Shown here piece by piece: positions 1-7,895 of a DNA stretch of 64,000 bases; positions within the stretch are counted from its first letter, which is position 1, and each line of letters opens with the position of its first letter. The notes under the pieces were generated by a model. The model saw only the letters and a program-made list of their open reading frames with translations. It did no database searches and was not told the DNA's origin. Both the position numbers and the translations under genes were made by a program. This DNA comes from Mucilaginibacter aquaedulcis (lineage in GTDB: Bacteria; Bacteroidota; Bacteroidia; Sphingobacteriales; Sphingobacteriaceae): positions 109,548 to 173,547 of the forward strand of contig NZ_JAUFPR010000004.1 of assembly GCF_030409325.1 (NCBI RefSeq). Direction: 5' to 3'.

Positions 1-462
1 TCCTTTTTCCCTTTTGGCAGCTGAAATTGATTTAGTAATGGTTTTGCCCTCTACAATTTGTTTTGGATCCTTAATTTTTTTCCATGAGTTGAGCCAGGCC
101 TCAGATAAAAGCTCGGTCATATATTCCTTCGGAAAATCTGCTATGTTTTTCACTAAGAAGTACCGATACTGATTACCGTTCCCAATGAGCAACTTTTGGG
201 GATCTTCAAGTAACGCGCCCCAGTAAAACCCAAATTGTACATTATGGCTTGTGCGGCCAACGGCTATGTTGCAAAAAACTTGTCCTACCTTTTCTGTCGG
301 AGACCAGCCAAAGGCTACGGCATTGTAATTATCATAAATCAATTCATTAGCCTGCGGGTACAGCTCCCAAACAAAATCGCGCAGCCACAAGGCCTTTTCT
401 TGCACCTCGGCAGGGAAAGGTGATAAAAACTTTAACAGATCGGTACATTCTTCCTTTGGCAT
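1..462 (-). CDS. DUF1801 (YdhG-like) domain protein, 3' end outside window
   Basis: The gene reads leftward from an ATG at 460-462 and stays open for all 154 codons to the window edge, so its C-terminus is missing. The translation begins MPKEECTDLLKFLSPFPAEV and continues with an aromatic-rich core (LYPQANELIYDNYNAVAFGW, then NVQFGFYWGA). This arrangement, a helix followed by a compact alpha/beta core, is typical of DUF1801/YdhG-like proteins of about 110-160 residues. The biochemical role of the family is not settled. The VOC gene ends 11 bases upstream on the same strand, so the two probably share a transcript. The call rests on pattern recognition of the fold only. Confidence 0.6.
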   Translation of the reverse strand, partial: MPKEECTDLLKFLSPFPAEVQEKALWLRDFVWELYPQANELIYDNYNAVAFGWSPTEKVGQVFCNIAVGRTSHNVQFGFYWGALLEDPQKLLIGNGNQYRYFLVKNIADFPKEYMTELLSEAWLNSWKKIKDPKQIVEGKTITKSISAAKREKG

Positions 463-473
463 ATTCAGCTTGA

Positions 474-836
474 TTATTGTTTTATAACCTGCCCCACAAA
501 CATCAGCGTGTTGGTATGCGGTACCTCAATGTGAAATTCGCGCATACCGTATTCCCTATCAAACGGAGCCTTTACTTTAATACCATCCAGCCAGGTATTG
601 ATGCCTTCCCATAGCTTGTCAATATCATCAACAACCAGGTAAAACTCCATTTGCCCAATGTCTTCGCCAGCGTTAAGGATATGTATGGTAAGGTTATTTT
701 TATATAGTATAACATAGTTGCCATCATCACGCGCTACCTGAAAACCAAATAGCGACGCAAAAAAATCAACCGTGGCAGGTATGTTGTACGATGGTATCAT
801 CGGACTCAGGTATAACGCTTTATAACTTTCGGCCAT
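474..836 (-). CDS. VOC (glyoxalase/bleomycin resistance) family protein
   Basis: A protein of about 120 residues with one VOC module. It has the usual opening (a predicted strand, then PATVDFFASLFGFQVA), a central strand with an His (LTIHILNAGE), the MEFYLVVDDID segment, and a C-terminal FHIEVPHTNTLMFVGQ. VOC proteins use paired beta-alpha-beta-beta-beta units to bind a metal or small ligand; the substrate cannot be told here. I start at the ATG at 834-836 (MAESYKALYLSP) because the 27 residues added by the alternative ATG at 917 are unlike a VOC N-terminus. The start therefore remains uncertain. It is followed after 11 bases by the DUF1801 gene. Confidence 0.75.
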   Translation of the reverse strand: MAESYKALYLSPMIPSYNIPATVDFFASLFGFQVARDDGNYVILYKNNLTIHILNAGEDIGQMEFYLVVDDIDKLWEGINTWLDGIKVKAPFDREYGMREFHIEVPHTNTLMFVGQVIKQ

Positions 837-1020
837 AGGGGTCACAATACTAAACCTAAACTTATTGATAATTGACAGGATACACTTAATAAAAGTTTCA
901 TTTTTTATTAGTTGCATTACAAATTTAAGCTATTGCCGTTCGTAAAATAACACCTCTTATTTGTTTTGCAGTATCGGGGTAAAATATTATCATCGTGCTT
1001 TCAACCTTATTTAATATTAC

Positions 1021-2022
1021 ATGATAAAACCTAAACCACCGGCCTTTAAGCTGTTTGCTTTTTTGCTGATCATTTTTGCCCTGCAAAGCTGCGAGCCCAC
1101 CCAACCCGGCAGCTGGAAAAACGACCAGATAAGTGGCAGCGACCGTGAAAAATTCCATAAACTGAATGACGAGCTTTTTGCACGGCTAAAAGTTAACGAT
1201 GAGAAAAACCTGGAGGCCATTATGTCAAAAGAATTTATTGAAAACGCCTACAAAAACCGCTCTGTTGAACTGGTAAGTAACCGGGTAAAAGTAGCTGACT
1301 ACACCCTTCTTGATGAATATTACACCGTAAACCGGTATATAGATGGGGATACCATAAAAGCTGCATCCACCAGCCTCAACAGTTATTCAGTAATTTACCA
1401 GGGCATCACCCATCAAATGTATCTGGCTTTTTTTGTGCCGAAAAACAAAACCATGGCTAACCGGGATATGATCACGGCCATTTACAGCAAATATGATTAT
1501 GGCTGGAAGCTGAACGATGTTGATGTTTTTCCGTACACCATTAATGGCAAAACAGCTCCCGAACTTTACCTGCAGGCTAAAGAAAGTTATCAGAAGGGTT
1601 ATTTGATGGATGCCTTTAATATTGCCTCATCGTCAATTACATGCTCGCGTCCCAGCTCATTGTGGAAGTATAGCAACGAAGCTGAATTTAGTTACTTTTA
1701 TAACACAGTAATGAAAGAGGCCATGAATCATTACACGTTCCCGATAGTTATTGATCAGGTGCCTACACACCCGCGTATTTTCAGGATCTTTAATCAAACC
1801 ACTCCCGAGGGCGATTTTCCAATGATCTATTATACATCCTCCGTAAATTTAAAAGATGCCAATGCCATAAAGCAGGAGAATGACAACATCAAAAAAGTAA
1901 TTGGCAAAACCTTACCTGGTATTGATCAAAATAAGAAATATGTATTGTATTCGGCTTTTAACGAACATCCCAACGGCAAAAGATCCGTTGACCATGTAGA
2001 TATGGAATCAAAACTGAAGTAA
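1021..2022 (+). CDS. Lipoprotein of unknown function
   Basis: A 333-residue exported protein. A hydrophobic segment (FKLFAFLLIIFALQSC, ending at Cys24) is a clear lipobox-type signal, so a membrane-anchored lipoprotein is expected. The rest is a soluble alpha/beta protein. Residues 40-170 resemble a small SnoaL/NTF2-like fold in rhythm (ELFARLKVNDEKNLEAIMS, then paired strands with YGWKLNDVDV), followed by a helical stretch near 180-200 and a Tyr-rich C-terminal domain. I do not recognise a named family and assign no function. It stands alone, diverging from the VOC gene, and its stop codon lies inside a perfect 15-bp hairpin that should end transcription. Confidence 0.75.
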   Translation: MIKPKPPAFKLFAFLLIIFALQSCEPTQPGSWKNDQISGSDREKFHKLNDELFARLKVNDEKNLEAIMSKEFIENAYKNRSVELVSNRVKVADYTLLDEYYTVNRYIDGDTIKAASTSLNSYSVIYQGITHQMYLAFFVPKNKTMANRDMITAIYSKYDYGWKLNDVDVFPYTINGKTAPELYLQAKESYQKGYLMDAFNIASSSITCSRPSSLWKYSNEAEFSYFYNTVMKEAMNHYTFPIVIDQVPTHPRIFRIFNQTTPEGDFPMIYYTSSVNLKDANAIKQENDNIKKVIGKTLPGIDQNKKYVLYSAFNEHPNGKRSVDHVDMESKLK

Positions 2023-2045
2023 TTCATATAAATTACTTCAGTTTT
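2010..2045 (+). terminator. Intrinsic terminator overlapping the lipoprotein stop codon
   Basis: AAAACTGAAGTAATT (2010-2024) pairs perfectly with AATTACTTCAGTTTT (2031-2045) around the 6-base loop CATATA. The TAA stop of the lipoprotein gene (2020-2022) lies within the left arm. The U-run is part of the right arm, and the symmetry would let the hairpin work in both directions. Confidence 0.75.
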
Positions 2046-2344
2046 GCGCAAGCAGCGTTCAATGAATTCAGGGTGAGATTGTTTTCTTTGAGATTTAGTT
2101 GATACCATATCATTTTTTTAAAGCTAATTTATTGCAACAACATTTACAAGCAATGTTTAAATACATTCCATCTTTTTATGCTCCCTCCTGATCTTCTTGA
2201 TCATTTTTTGAATAATACCTGCTTGGATGGCGCAATAAGCACGAGCCCGGAATGAACGTTTCAACAAAGCAACTTGAACGTTTCAACAAAGCCTCTGGCT
2301 CAAATACTCCCGATCTTTGTTATATACAATTAAATATTAAAACA
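2023..2344. other. Intergenic region with a 22-bp tandem repeat upstream of an SDR gene
   Basis: About 320 bases without a convincing gene. Besides the terminator arm at its left end it holds two adjacent copies of a 22-bp unit (2253-2274 and 2275-2296). They share TGAACGTTTCAACAAAGC and differ in the last four bases. The repeat ends about 50 bases before the SDR start, a reasonable place for an operator. An in-frame ATG at 2252 would extend the SDR through this repeat, but the added residues are unlike any SDR N-terminus. Confidence 0.6.
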
Positions 2345-3235
2345 ATGACAAAGATTTGGTTTATAACAGGTAGCTCCCGCGGTTTGGGAAGAAACCTTAC
2401 AGAAGCAGTATTAGCCAAAGGCGATAAAGTAGCAGCAACAGCTCGCAATACGGATCAATTAAAAGACCTTGCCGATAAATATCCCGATCAGCTTTACCCG
2501 GTTAAGCTTGATGTTAACAATACAGAACAGATCATATCTGCAGTTGAAAGCACCATTCAACATTTTGGCCGTATTGATGTATTGGTAAACAACGCCGGTT
2601 TTGGCATCATCGGCGCCGCCGAAGCATTTTCTGACGATCAGGTTCGCAGCCAGCTGGAAACAAATTTATATGCCCCTATTGAAATAACCCGCGCGGTATT
2701 ACCTTATATGCGCAAACAGCGTTCAGGCAGTATTCTGCAAATCAGCTCAGTTGGCGGCCGTGTAGGCAACCCGGGATTAAGCATGTATCAAGCCGCTAAA
2801 TTTGGGCTAAGTGGTTTTAGCGAAGCCTTATCAAAAGAGGTGGCCGATTTAGGCATCCGCGTAACCTGTGTGGAACCAGGCGGTTTCCGCACCGATTGGG
2901 CCGGCGATTCCATGACCTATGCGCCGGCAGTGGCAGGTTATGAAAAAACCGTTGATGCCCGTATTGAGTTTTTCAAAAGCGGCAAGTTTGTACCTATGGG
3001 CGATCCGGCAAAGGCCGCCCAGGTAATGGTGAACCTTGTTGACAGCCCCGAGCCTCCGATACACCTGGTTTTAGGCAGCGAGGCCATTGCCATACTGAAA
3101 CAAGCCGATGCAGCCCGCACTGCCGAAATGGAAAAATGGCTACCGGTCAGTTTATCAACAGATCATGATGAGGCCGAAAACTTCCTGGAAACAGAAGGCG
3201 GCAAAGCCATTATGGCTAAATTAAAGAAGGATTAA
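2345..3235 (+). CDS. Short-chain dehydrogenase/reductase (SDR) family oxidoreductase
   Basis: A 296-residue classical SDR that probably acts as an NAD(P)-dependent alcohol or keto reductase in the cytoplasm; the substrate is unknown. The cofactor motif TGSSRGLG is at residues 9-16, NNAG at 82-85, the catalytic Ser at about 134-135 (ILQISSVGG), and Tyr148 and Lys152 in YQAAK. A PGGFRTDW segment follows the active site. The ATG at 2345 is chosen because MTKIWFITG is the standard beginning of the fold. It is followed by a terminator hairpin and then an AraC-family gene on the same strand, so regulation by that neighbour through the upstream tandem repeat is plausible but only inferred. Confidence 0.9.
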   Translation: MTKIWFITGSSRGLGRNLTEAVLAKGDKVAATARNTDQLKDLADKYPDQLYPVKLDVNNTEQIISAVESTIQHFGRIDVLVNNAGFGIIGAAEAFSDDQVRSQLETNLYAPIEITRAVLPYMRKQRSGSILQISSVGGRVGNPGLSMYQAAKFGLSGFSEALSKEVADLGIRVTCVEPGGFRTDWAGDSMTYAPAVAGYEKTVDARIEFFKSGKFVPMGDPAKAAQVMVNLVDSPEPPIHLVLGSEAIAILKQADAARTAEMEKWLPVSLSTDHDEAENFLETEGGKAIMAKLKKD

Positions 3236-3290
3236 TAATATAATTCACTCTATTATTTTTATTCTTCTAAATACCTATTCCAATTACATG

Positions 3291-3339
3291 CAACAGCATT
3301 GTCATATCAAATTTGTACGGCAATGCTGTTGTATTTTTT
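3291..3339 (+). terminator. Terminator after the SDR gene
   Basis: CAACAGCATTG (3291-3301) and CAATGCTGTTG (3321-3331) form a perfect 11-bp stem with a 19-base loop. TATTTTTT follows, which fits a rho-independent terminator for the SDR gene that ended at 3235. Confidence 0.7.
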
Positions 3340-3342
3340 AGT

Positions 3343-3350
3343 TAAATTTG
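3343..3350 (+). promoter_or_regulatory. Bacteroidota -7 box (TAAATTTG) at the AraC gene
   Basis: TAAATTTG matches the TAnnTTTG -7 consensus of Bacteroidota exactly. It lies only 6 bases before the ATG at 3357, so transcription would start at or next to the start codon, giving a leaderless or nearly leaderless mRNA. No well-spaced -33 TTG is evident. Confidence 0.4.
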
Positions 3351-3356
3351 ATCAAT

Positions 3357-4166
3357 ATGCTTACAGAAAATCAACTAAGCCCCCAGTCAGAAATTCACTA
3401 TTCCTGCTATTATACCAGGAACCGCGGCGGCGAGCAGTTTATTCCGGAGCATGCTTTCAGCTACCAGATCTCTGGCAATCTTACCCTTACGAGCGCCGAT
3501 AAGGTATATACCTCAGGTCCCGGCGATTTCAGGCTGAGCAGGCGAAACCAACTGGTAAAGTTTTTGAAAGAACCTCCACCCGGTGGTGAATTTAAGTCGG
3601 TATCTATTTTTTTGGATCAGTCCACACTCCGCAACTTCAGCATAGAGTATGGTTACAAGGCTGGAAAAAGTTACGAGGGCGATAGTATCATCCAACTAAA
3701 ACCCAACCCGCTTTATAAAAGTTTTATGGACTCGCTGCAACCCTATGAGCATCTGCCGCAACCTGCCGATAAAAACCTGCTCGCCCTAAAACTGCGCGAG
3801 GCCATACTCATATTATTACAGCGCAACCCCGAGCTTAAGGATGTGTTATTTGATTTTAGCGAACCTGGCAAAATTGATCTGGAAGGGTTCATGAATAAGA
3901 ACTATCATTTTAACGTGCAGCTGAAACGCTTTGCCTATTTAACCGGCCGGAGCCTTGCTACCTTTAAACGCGATTTTGAAAAAATATTCCACATAACACC
4001 CAGCAGATGGTTGCAGCAAAAACGCCTGCAGGAGGCTCATTATCAAATTAAGGAGCAAGGTAAGGCTCCATCTGATATTTACCTTGAGCTGGGCTTTGAA
4101 GACCTGTCGCATTTTTCTTACGCTTTCAAAAAAACATACGGAGTGGCACCCTCCAGGCTATTATAA
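3357..4166 (+). CDS. AraC/XylS-family transcriptional regulator
   Basis: A 269-residue regulator. The N-terminal part (about 15-160) looks like the cupin-type sensory domain of ExsA-like AraC proteins (YQISGNLTLTSADKVYTSGP). The C-terminal 90 residues carry the two AraC helix-turn-helices: VQLKRFAYLTGRSLATFKRD, then a second helix set with LELGFEDLSHFSYAFKKTYG and the closing VAPSRLL. The start is the ATG at 3357; a TTG at 3348 would add three codons only. It lies 121 bases after the SDR gene, behind a terminator, and so is probably transcribed separately. The SDR gene is the likely target. Confidence 0.9.
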   Translation: MLTENQLSPQSEIHYSCYYTRNRGGEQFIPEHAFSYQISGNLTLTSADKVYTSGPGDFRLSRRNQLVKFLKEPPPGGEFKSVSIFLDQSTLRNFSIEYGYKAGKSYEGDSIIQLKPNPLYKSFMDSLQPYEHLPQPADKNLLALKLREAILILLQRNPELKDVLFDFSEPGKIDLEGFMNKNYHFNVQLKRFAYLTGRSLATFKRDFEKIFHITPSRWLQQKRLQEAHYQIKEQGKAPSDIYLELGFEDLSHFSYAFKKTYGVAPSRLL

Positions 4167-4240
4167 TGGATTGGTGATTTTTTAATAATATATACCACAT
4201 TATCCGTAAAAACTACAACCAATACCGCCTGAAAGCTATC

Positions 4241-4248
4241 TATATTTG
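4241..4248 (+). promoter_or_regulatory. Bacteroidota -7 box (TATATTTG) for the DUF1348 gene
   Basis: TATATTTG is an exact TAnnTTTG match ending 20 bases before the ATG at 4269, which would give a short leader of roughly 12-15 bases. No convincing -33 element is visible. Confidence 0.45.
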
Positions 4249-4268
4249 TTTTAATTAACGAACAGATC

Positions 4269-4679
4269 ATGGAACAGAAACTACCACTACCTCCGTTCAA
4301 TTTTGAAACGGCTACCCAGAAAGTTCAGTTGGCAGAAGATGCCTGGAACAGCCAGGACCCGGTTAGGGTATCGTTGGCTTACACTGTTGACAGCGAATGG
4401 CGCAACCGCTCGCAGTTTATAAACGGCCGGGAAGAGATCGTGAATTTCCTGAGCGGGAAATGGCAAAAGGAGCTTGATTACAAGCTAAAAAAAGAGCTTT
4501 GGGCTTTTACCGACAACCGCATAGCTGTACGTTTTGAATATGAATATCATGATGCCAGCGGACAATGGTACCGGGCTTACGGTAACGAGAACTGGGAGTT
4601 TGATGAAAATGGTCTGATGCAAAGGCGTTTTGCAAGCATCAACGATCTGGCCATTAACGAAGCTGACCGCAGGTTATAA
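4269..4679 (+). CDS. DUF1348 / SnoaL-like (NTF2 fold) protein
   Basis: A 136-residue cytoplasmic protein with the full DUF1348 pattern. An N-terminal helix (ATQKVQLAEDAWNSQDPVRV) is followed by DSEWRNRSQFINGREEIVNF, then KWQKELDYKLKKELWAFTDN and the strands VRFEYEYHDASGQWYRAYG and ENWEFDENGLMQRRFASIND. The fold is a cone-shaped NTF2-like barrel. The family is widespread and highly conserved but has no firmly assigned reaction. The gene is complete, has its own probable promoter box and converges with the deformylase-like gene, leaving only 8 bases between the stops. Confidence 0.85.
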   Translation: MEQKLPLPPFNFETATQKVQLAEDAWNSQDPVRVSLAYTVDSEWRNRSQFINGREEIVNFLSGKWQKELDYKLKKELWAFTDNRIAVRFEYEYHDASGQWYRAYGNENWEFDENGLMQRRFASINDLAINEADRRL

Positions 4680-4687
4680 ACGAAGGA

Positions 4688-5173
4688 TTAAAGCCTCCAT
4701 TTAAATGAGCGGTCATCAATTGCCCGGCTGGTACAAAGAATACCTTCCAGGTGATCATACTCATGCTGTAATAGTTCGGCCAGGTCATCTTCCATGTGCC
4801 ACTCCTGGGGTTGCCAGTTTTGGTCAAGGTATTTGATGGTGATCTCTTTGTGCCGCATTACACGTACCAGCAAATTGGGGAAACTCATGCAATCGTCCCA
4901 TAGTTCAAATAGCCCGGGGCTTAAATAGGTAAGTTCCGGGTTGATGAAAATAACGGGCTTATCAATATTCATGTAGATAAGCCTCTTCATAATACCTAAC
5001 TGCGGAGCGGCTATAGCTCGGCCAAAATTATATTTAGCCCTGATCTCCCGCATCACATTATCCATGTCAGCTACCCAACCGCCAACCAACGGCAGCTCCC
5101 CGGGTAAAACAGGGTCACATTTTTCATACAGACGAGGATCGCCCAGTAATAAAAGATCTTGCAGGGTTTTCAT
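4688..5173 (-). CDS. Divergent peptide deformylase-like protein
   Basis: A 161-residue protein with the three landmarks of peptide deformylase, the Fe/Zn enzyme that removes the formyl group from nascent proteins. They are GRAIAAPQ (51-58, motif I), DDCMSFPN (93-100) in place of the usual EGCLS-type motif II but keeping the metal ligand Cys95, and HEYDHLEG (137-144, motif III with both His ligands and the catalytic Glu). All metal ligands are present, so activity is possible, but motif II is altered. It begins one base after the GH130 stop, so it is the last gene of the sugar-utilisation operon and is probably an accessory rather than the housekeeping deformylase. Confidence 0.75.
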   Translation of the reverse strand: MKTLQDLLLLGDPRLYEKCDPVLPGELPLVGGWVADMDNVMREIRAKYNFGRAIAAPQLGIMKRLIYMNIDKPVIFINPELTYLSPGLFELWDDCMSFPNLLVRVMRHKEITIKYLDQNWQPQEWHMEDDLAELLQHEYDHLEGILCTSRAIDDRSFKWRL

Positions 5174-5174
5174 G

Positions 5175-6356
5175 TTATTTCATTGGGCTCACCGCCACGG
5201 CTATCTTTGAATCGGCGGTACCATAATACAAGTACCACTTATTTTCAAATACAGCCAAACCTTCCACAAAACAAACCTGGTTTACCTGTCCAGATAGTTC
5301 GTATGGTTTTTCAGGCTTCATAAAAAACGTATCCAGGCGCTTGAGCAGTTTAGTTGGGTCATCCTTATCAAACAAAGCCTGCGATGCGGAGTAAGTGCCA
5401 TCAGCCAGTTCAAGATCACCAAATGAAGTAACGTTGCGGCTATTATATATCAGCACAATACCTTTATCAGTCAGTATAGCCGGCGGGCCCGATTCAACCA
5501 GGTCGCTGTCAAACTTACCTTCACGGGTAGGTAACGCTATTTTGAGTTCAGCAAAATTCAAAGCCTCTGATCTTAATCTTACTGGCGGTTTCTCGCCTGC
5601 AGCCATTTTAACCGGCGACCAGTTGATGAGATCGGTTGATGTTGCGGTCCATATCTGGGTATCGCCCCAATACATCCAATACTTACCATTTATTTTAGTG
5701 GCCACCACTTTGCCTTTTTTATAAGTAGAAACAATTGAGCCCGATTTGCTCCATTTATCGGCATATTTACCGCTATCTGTTTTGGCAAAAACGCTTCCGT
5801 ATTTTTTCCAGTTAATAAGGTCGGTAGATGTAGCTATGAGCAAACGGGCAACCTTGCCATCAAAAGCAGTATAGGTCATGTAATAAGTTCCCTTATCATC
5901 CTGCACTACACGTGGATCTTCGCAACCACCCTGCCATTCCAACTTTTTAAAATCGTCGTTATCGGGATATAAAACCGGTGTTGGCTTACGTACAAAATGC
6001 ATGGCATCGGTACTTACGGCCAAACCAATACGCGATGTGCCGTCGGGTTTTCCGGTTTTATCCTGGGCGCGATAAAGCATCCATATTTTACCGCCCCGGT
6101 TCACTATAGCCGGGTTAAAAACATCTTTAGCTTCCCACAAAACCTGTGTTTTCAGAATGGGGTCAATAAACTTACCTCTCCCAGGCCCTAAAATAGGGTT
6201 AACACTGTCAATCTTGGTAAATGGCAAAATAGCCCAGTTATTGGCAGTATCCTTTAATGAATCGGCCTTAGCATTTGCATTGTTTTGATTGCCTTTGCAA
6301 CCGCTAACCGTTGCGGCAATAGCAAAAGCGAGAGGAAAGATAAAGTTCAATTTCAT
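5175..6356 (-). CDS. GH130-like glycosidase or phosphorylase, lipoprotein
   Basis: A 393-residue five-bladed beta-propeller enzyme. A lipoprotein signal ends at Cys20 (TVSGC). Family marks are FNPAIVNRGGKIWMLYRAQD near 80-99, GGCEDPRVV (143-151, which holds the acidic residue used for catalysis in GH130), LVESGPPAI (286-294) and LYYGTADS near the end. GH130 enzymes act on beta-mannosides by phosphorolysis or hydrolysis. GH43/GH32-type propellers are the alternative, but the EDPR and ESGPP motifs favour GH130. It lies 22 bases after the haloperoxidase-like gene and 1 base before the deformylase-like gene, so it is in their operon. The lipid anchor places it in the periplasm or on the outer membrane. 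Confidence 0.75.
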   Translation of the reverse strand: MKLNFIFPLAFAIAATVSGCKGNQNNANAKADSLKDTANNWAILPFTKIDSVNPILGPGRGKFIDPILKTQVLWEAKDVFNPAIVNRGGKIWMLYRAQDKTGKPDGTSRIGLAVSTDAMHFVRKPTPVLYPDNDDFKKLEWQGGCEDPRVVQDDKGTYYMTYTAFDGKVARLLIATSTDLINWKKYGSVFAKTDSGKYADKWSKSGSIVSTYKKGKVVATKINGKYWMYWGDTQIWTATSTDLINWSPVKMAAGEKPPVRLRSEALNFAELKIALPTREGKFDSDLVESGPPAILTDKGIVLIYNSRNVTSFGDLELADGTYSASQALFDKDDPTKLLKRLDTFFMKPEKPYELSGQVNQVCFVEGLAVFENKWYLYYGTADSKIAVAVSPMK

Positions 6357-6378
6357 GGCAGGGTACTTTATAGGGTGA

Positions 6379-7701
6379 TTATTTCTTCATGACCAATTTT
6401 ATAGCGATGGAATCGCCGACAATTTTACCATAATGGTTTGATACGATGCAGGAATTATGAAAGTGTATACCTCCATAAAACCGGGCCCAAACATTTTCAT
6501 TGGCAGCTGCCCGGAACGATTTATACGAGCGGTTTTTCACCCCAAACTCCAGCTCAGATGTATCGGTATAAGCTACATTATCACCAAGCGCGCTGGTGAG
6601 CGCTTCGGCAGCGGCAGCAGATATGGTACAATGGCCACAAGTATATTCAGGGAAGGGCGGTGTTTGCAGATGCGGCCTCCACTCGGCATCAATATATTTG
6701 TTGATCACGGTTTCGGGGCGGGCGGTATCATAGGTATATTTGGCTGTCCATGATTCAATAAAGGCATCAAACAAGGCTATAGCGGTTTTGGCATAGGCAT
6801 AAACGGTGGTATTAAAATCGGCCTTTACCTGTTTAGCACCGATACCTACAATACTTAGCCAGTGCCCCGGCGGTGAAAACTTTTTGGTAATAAACTGTAC
6901 GTGCCCGCTTACATTGAGCTTGCCGGGGTTGTCATCCCAGAAATCGGCCATGTGAGCCTGGTCATGGGTAAGGCTATCAACCGCGTTTTTGATGTACATG
7001 ACCTCTTTGTAATATTTGCTGTTCTTATCGGTCACGTTAAATGGCGGCGGCGGCGGTATGCTGTATTCTTTAGCGTCATGCATCACCATGGTACGGATCT
7101 CGCCCCAGTGAGGTTCTACGGCTTCGCCATACAGCGGGGGTGTTGGTGTCCACCGGCCGGGTACATCATTAATGGCAAACTTGGTGGCGCTGCGGGTTTT
7201 AAGGTACTTATCCTTTTTGCTCCAGGCCATGATAGAACCGGCCACGGCTTTAGCAAAAGCTTCTGAATTACTGATCTCTTCGGCGGGCATACCATGCTGT
7301 GTGGCTATGTTGTGCAAACTATCGGTATAGTATTTCAAGCTGCCTTCGGGAAAGGTAACTGCCTCGCCCACTTTACAAAAAGCCAGCAGTGCAGCATATT
7401 CATAATCGATGACTTTATCAGCAGGTGCCTTGGCTACCGTTTTTAGCCCATTTAATTGTCCAACTAACGAGTTATATTGTTTAGGATATCCGGCAGCTAT
7501 CACCTCATAGGCTGCTACAGAAGCATAGGCATAATTACGAGAGGCTACCACCGGCGAAAAATTATTGCCCATTACTACGCGGTTAAGCTCATAAACCGTA
7601 CTGCTGTATAAAGCCGGGTTATGCAGTATGGTTTTATAATCTGATTTTTTGCAGGAGGTGAAAAGTAATAAAGCAGTGGCAAAAATCAGTAAAGGTTTCA
7701 T
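6379..7701 (-). CDS. Vanadium-dependent haloperoxidase-like PAP2 superfamily lipoprotein
   Basis: A 440-residue lipoprotein (signal ending LLLFTSC, Cys17) of the haloperoxidase branch of the PAP2 superfamily. Oxyanion-pocket residues line up: Lys321 and Arg328 in KYTYDTARPE, PFPEYTCGHCT (350-360, where the usual S-G-H is C-G-H with His357), and Arg407 and His413 in ARFYGGIHF. Known members bind vanadate and oxidise halides with peroxide, while relatives with the same residues are phosphatases. Which applies here cannot be read from sequence. The SGH-to-CGH change touches the vanadate-binding loop. It is downstream of GH65 and separated from it by a repetitive element. Confidence 0.75.
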   Translation of the reverse strand: MKPLLIFATALLLFTSCKKSDYKTILHNPALYSSTVYELNRVVMGNNFSPVVASRNYAYASVAAYEVIAAGYPKQYNSLVGQLNGLKTVAKAPADKVIDYEYAALLAFCKVGEAVTFPEGSLKYYTDSLHNIATQHGMPAEEISNSEAFAKAVAGSIMAWSKKDKYLKTRSATKFAINDVPGRWTPTPPLYGEAVEPHWGEIRTMVMHDAKEYSIPPPPPFNVTDKNSKYYKEVMYIKNAVDSLTHDQAHMADFWDDNPGKLNVSGHVQFITKKFSPPGHWLSIVGIGAKQVKADFNTTVYAYAKTAIALFDAFIESWTAKYTYDTARPETVINKYIDAEWRPHLQTPPFPEYTCGHCTISAAAAEALTSALGDNVAYTDTSELEFGVKNRSYKSFRAAANENVWARFYGGIHFHNSCIVSNHYGKIVGDSIAIKLVMKK

Positions 7702-7741
7702 AGGTGTAATTTAGCAAGTTAGATGATATGTATTATAAAGA

Positions 7742-7876
7742 ATGTCATTTCGACGAATCATTGATTGAGCATAGTCTGAGGGGAAACCTTATATAATTTG
7801 CATCTGCTAATTTCGCTCGTACAAGATTTCTCTTCGCTCCTATTCGCATTCCCTTACCGGCTCATCGAAATGACAT
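7742..7876. repeat. REP/MITE-like inverted-repeat element between GH65 and haloperoxidase genes
   Basis: ATGTCATTTCGACGA (7742-7756) and TCATCGAAATGACAT (7862-7876) are near-perfect inverted ends, one mismatch apart. The interior contains AAGATTTCTCTTCGCTCC and a CTAATTTCGCTCGTACAAG stretch. From memory, elements with GTCATTTCGA ends and an AGATTTCTC core are scattered between genes of Pedobacter/Mucilaginibacter-type genomes. No ORF lies inside. It fills almost the whole 194-bp spacer and may fold into a long hairpin in the operon mRNA. Confidence 0.6.
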
Positions 7877-7895
7877 CATTTTTGTTTAATTTATA

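Noticed and set aside
474..917. Longer start of the VOC gene at 917
   Set aside because: The extra 27 residues do not resemble a VOC N-terminus or a signal peptide; ATG 836 preferred, though not proven.
2252..2344. N-terminal extension of the SDR gene from ATG 2252
   Set aside because: The added 31 residues are encoded by a tandem DNA repeat and have no SDR similarity; MTKIWFITG at 2345 is the normal start.
4688..5173. Pseudogene of a deformylase
   Set aside because: Reading frame and all metal ligands are intact; only motif II differs, so it is treated as a functional divergent member.
7742..7876. CRISPR array or insertion sequence
   Set aside because: Only one pair of inverted ends, no spacer-repeat periodicity, no transposase frame and no clear target duplication.
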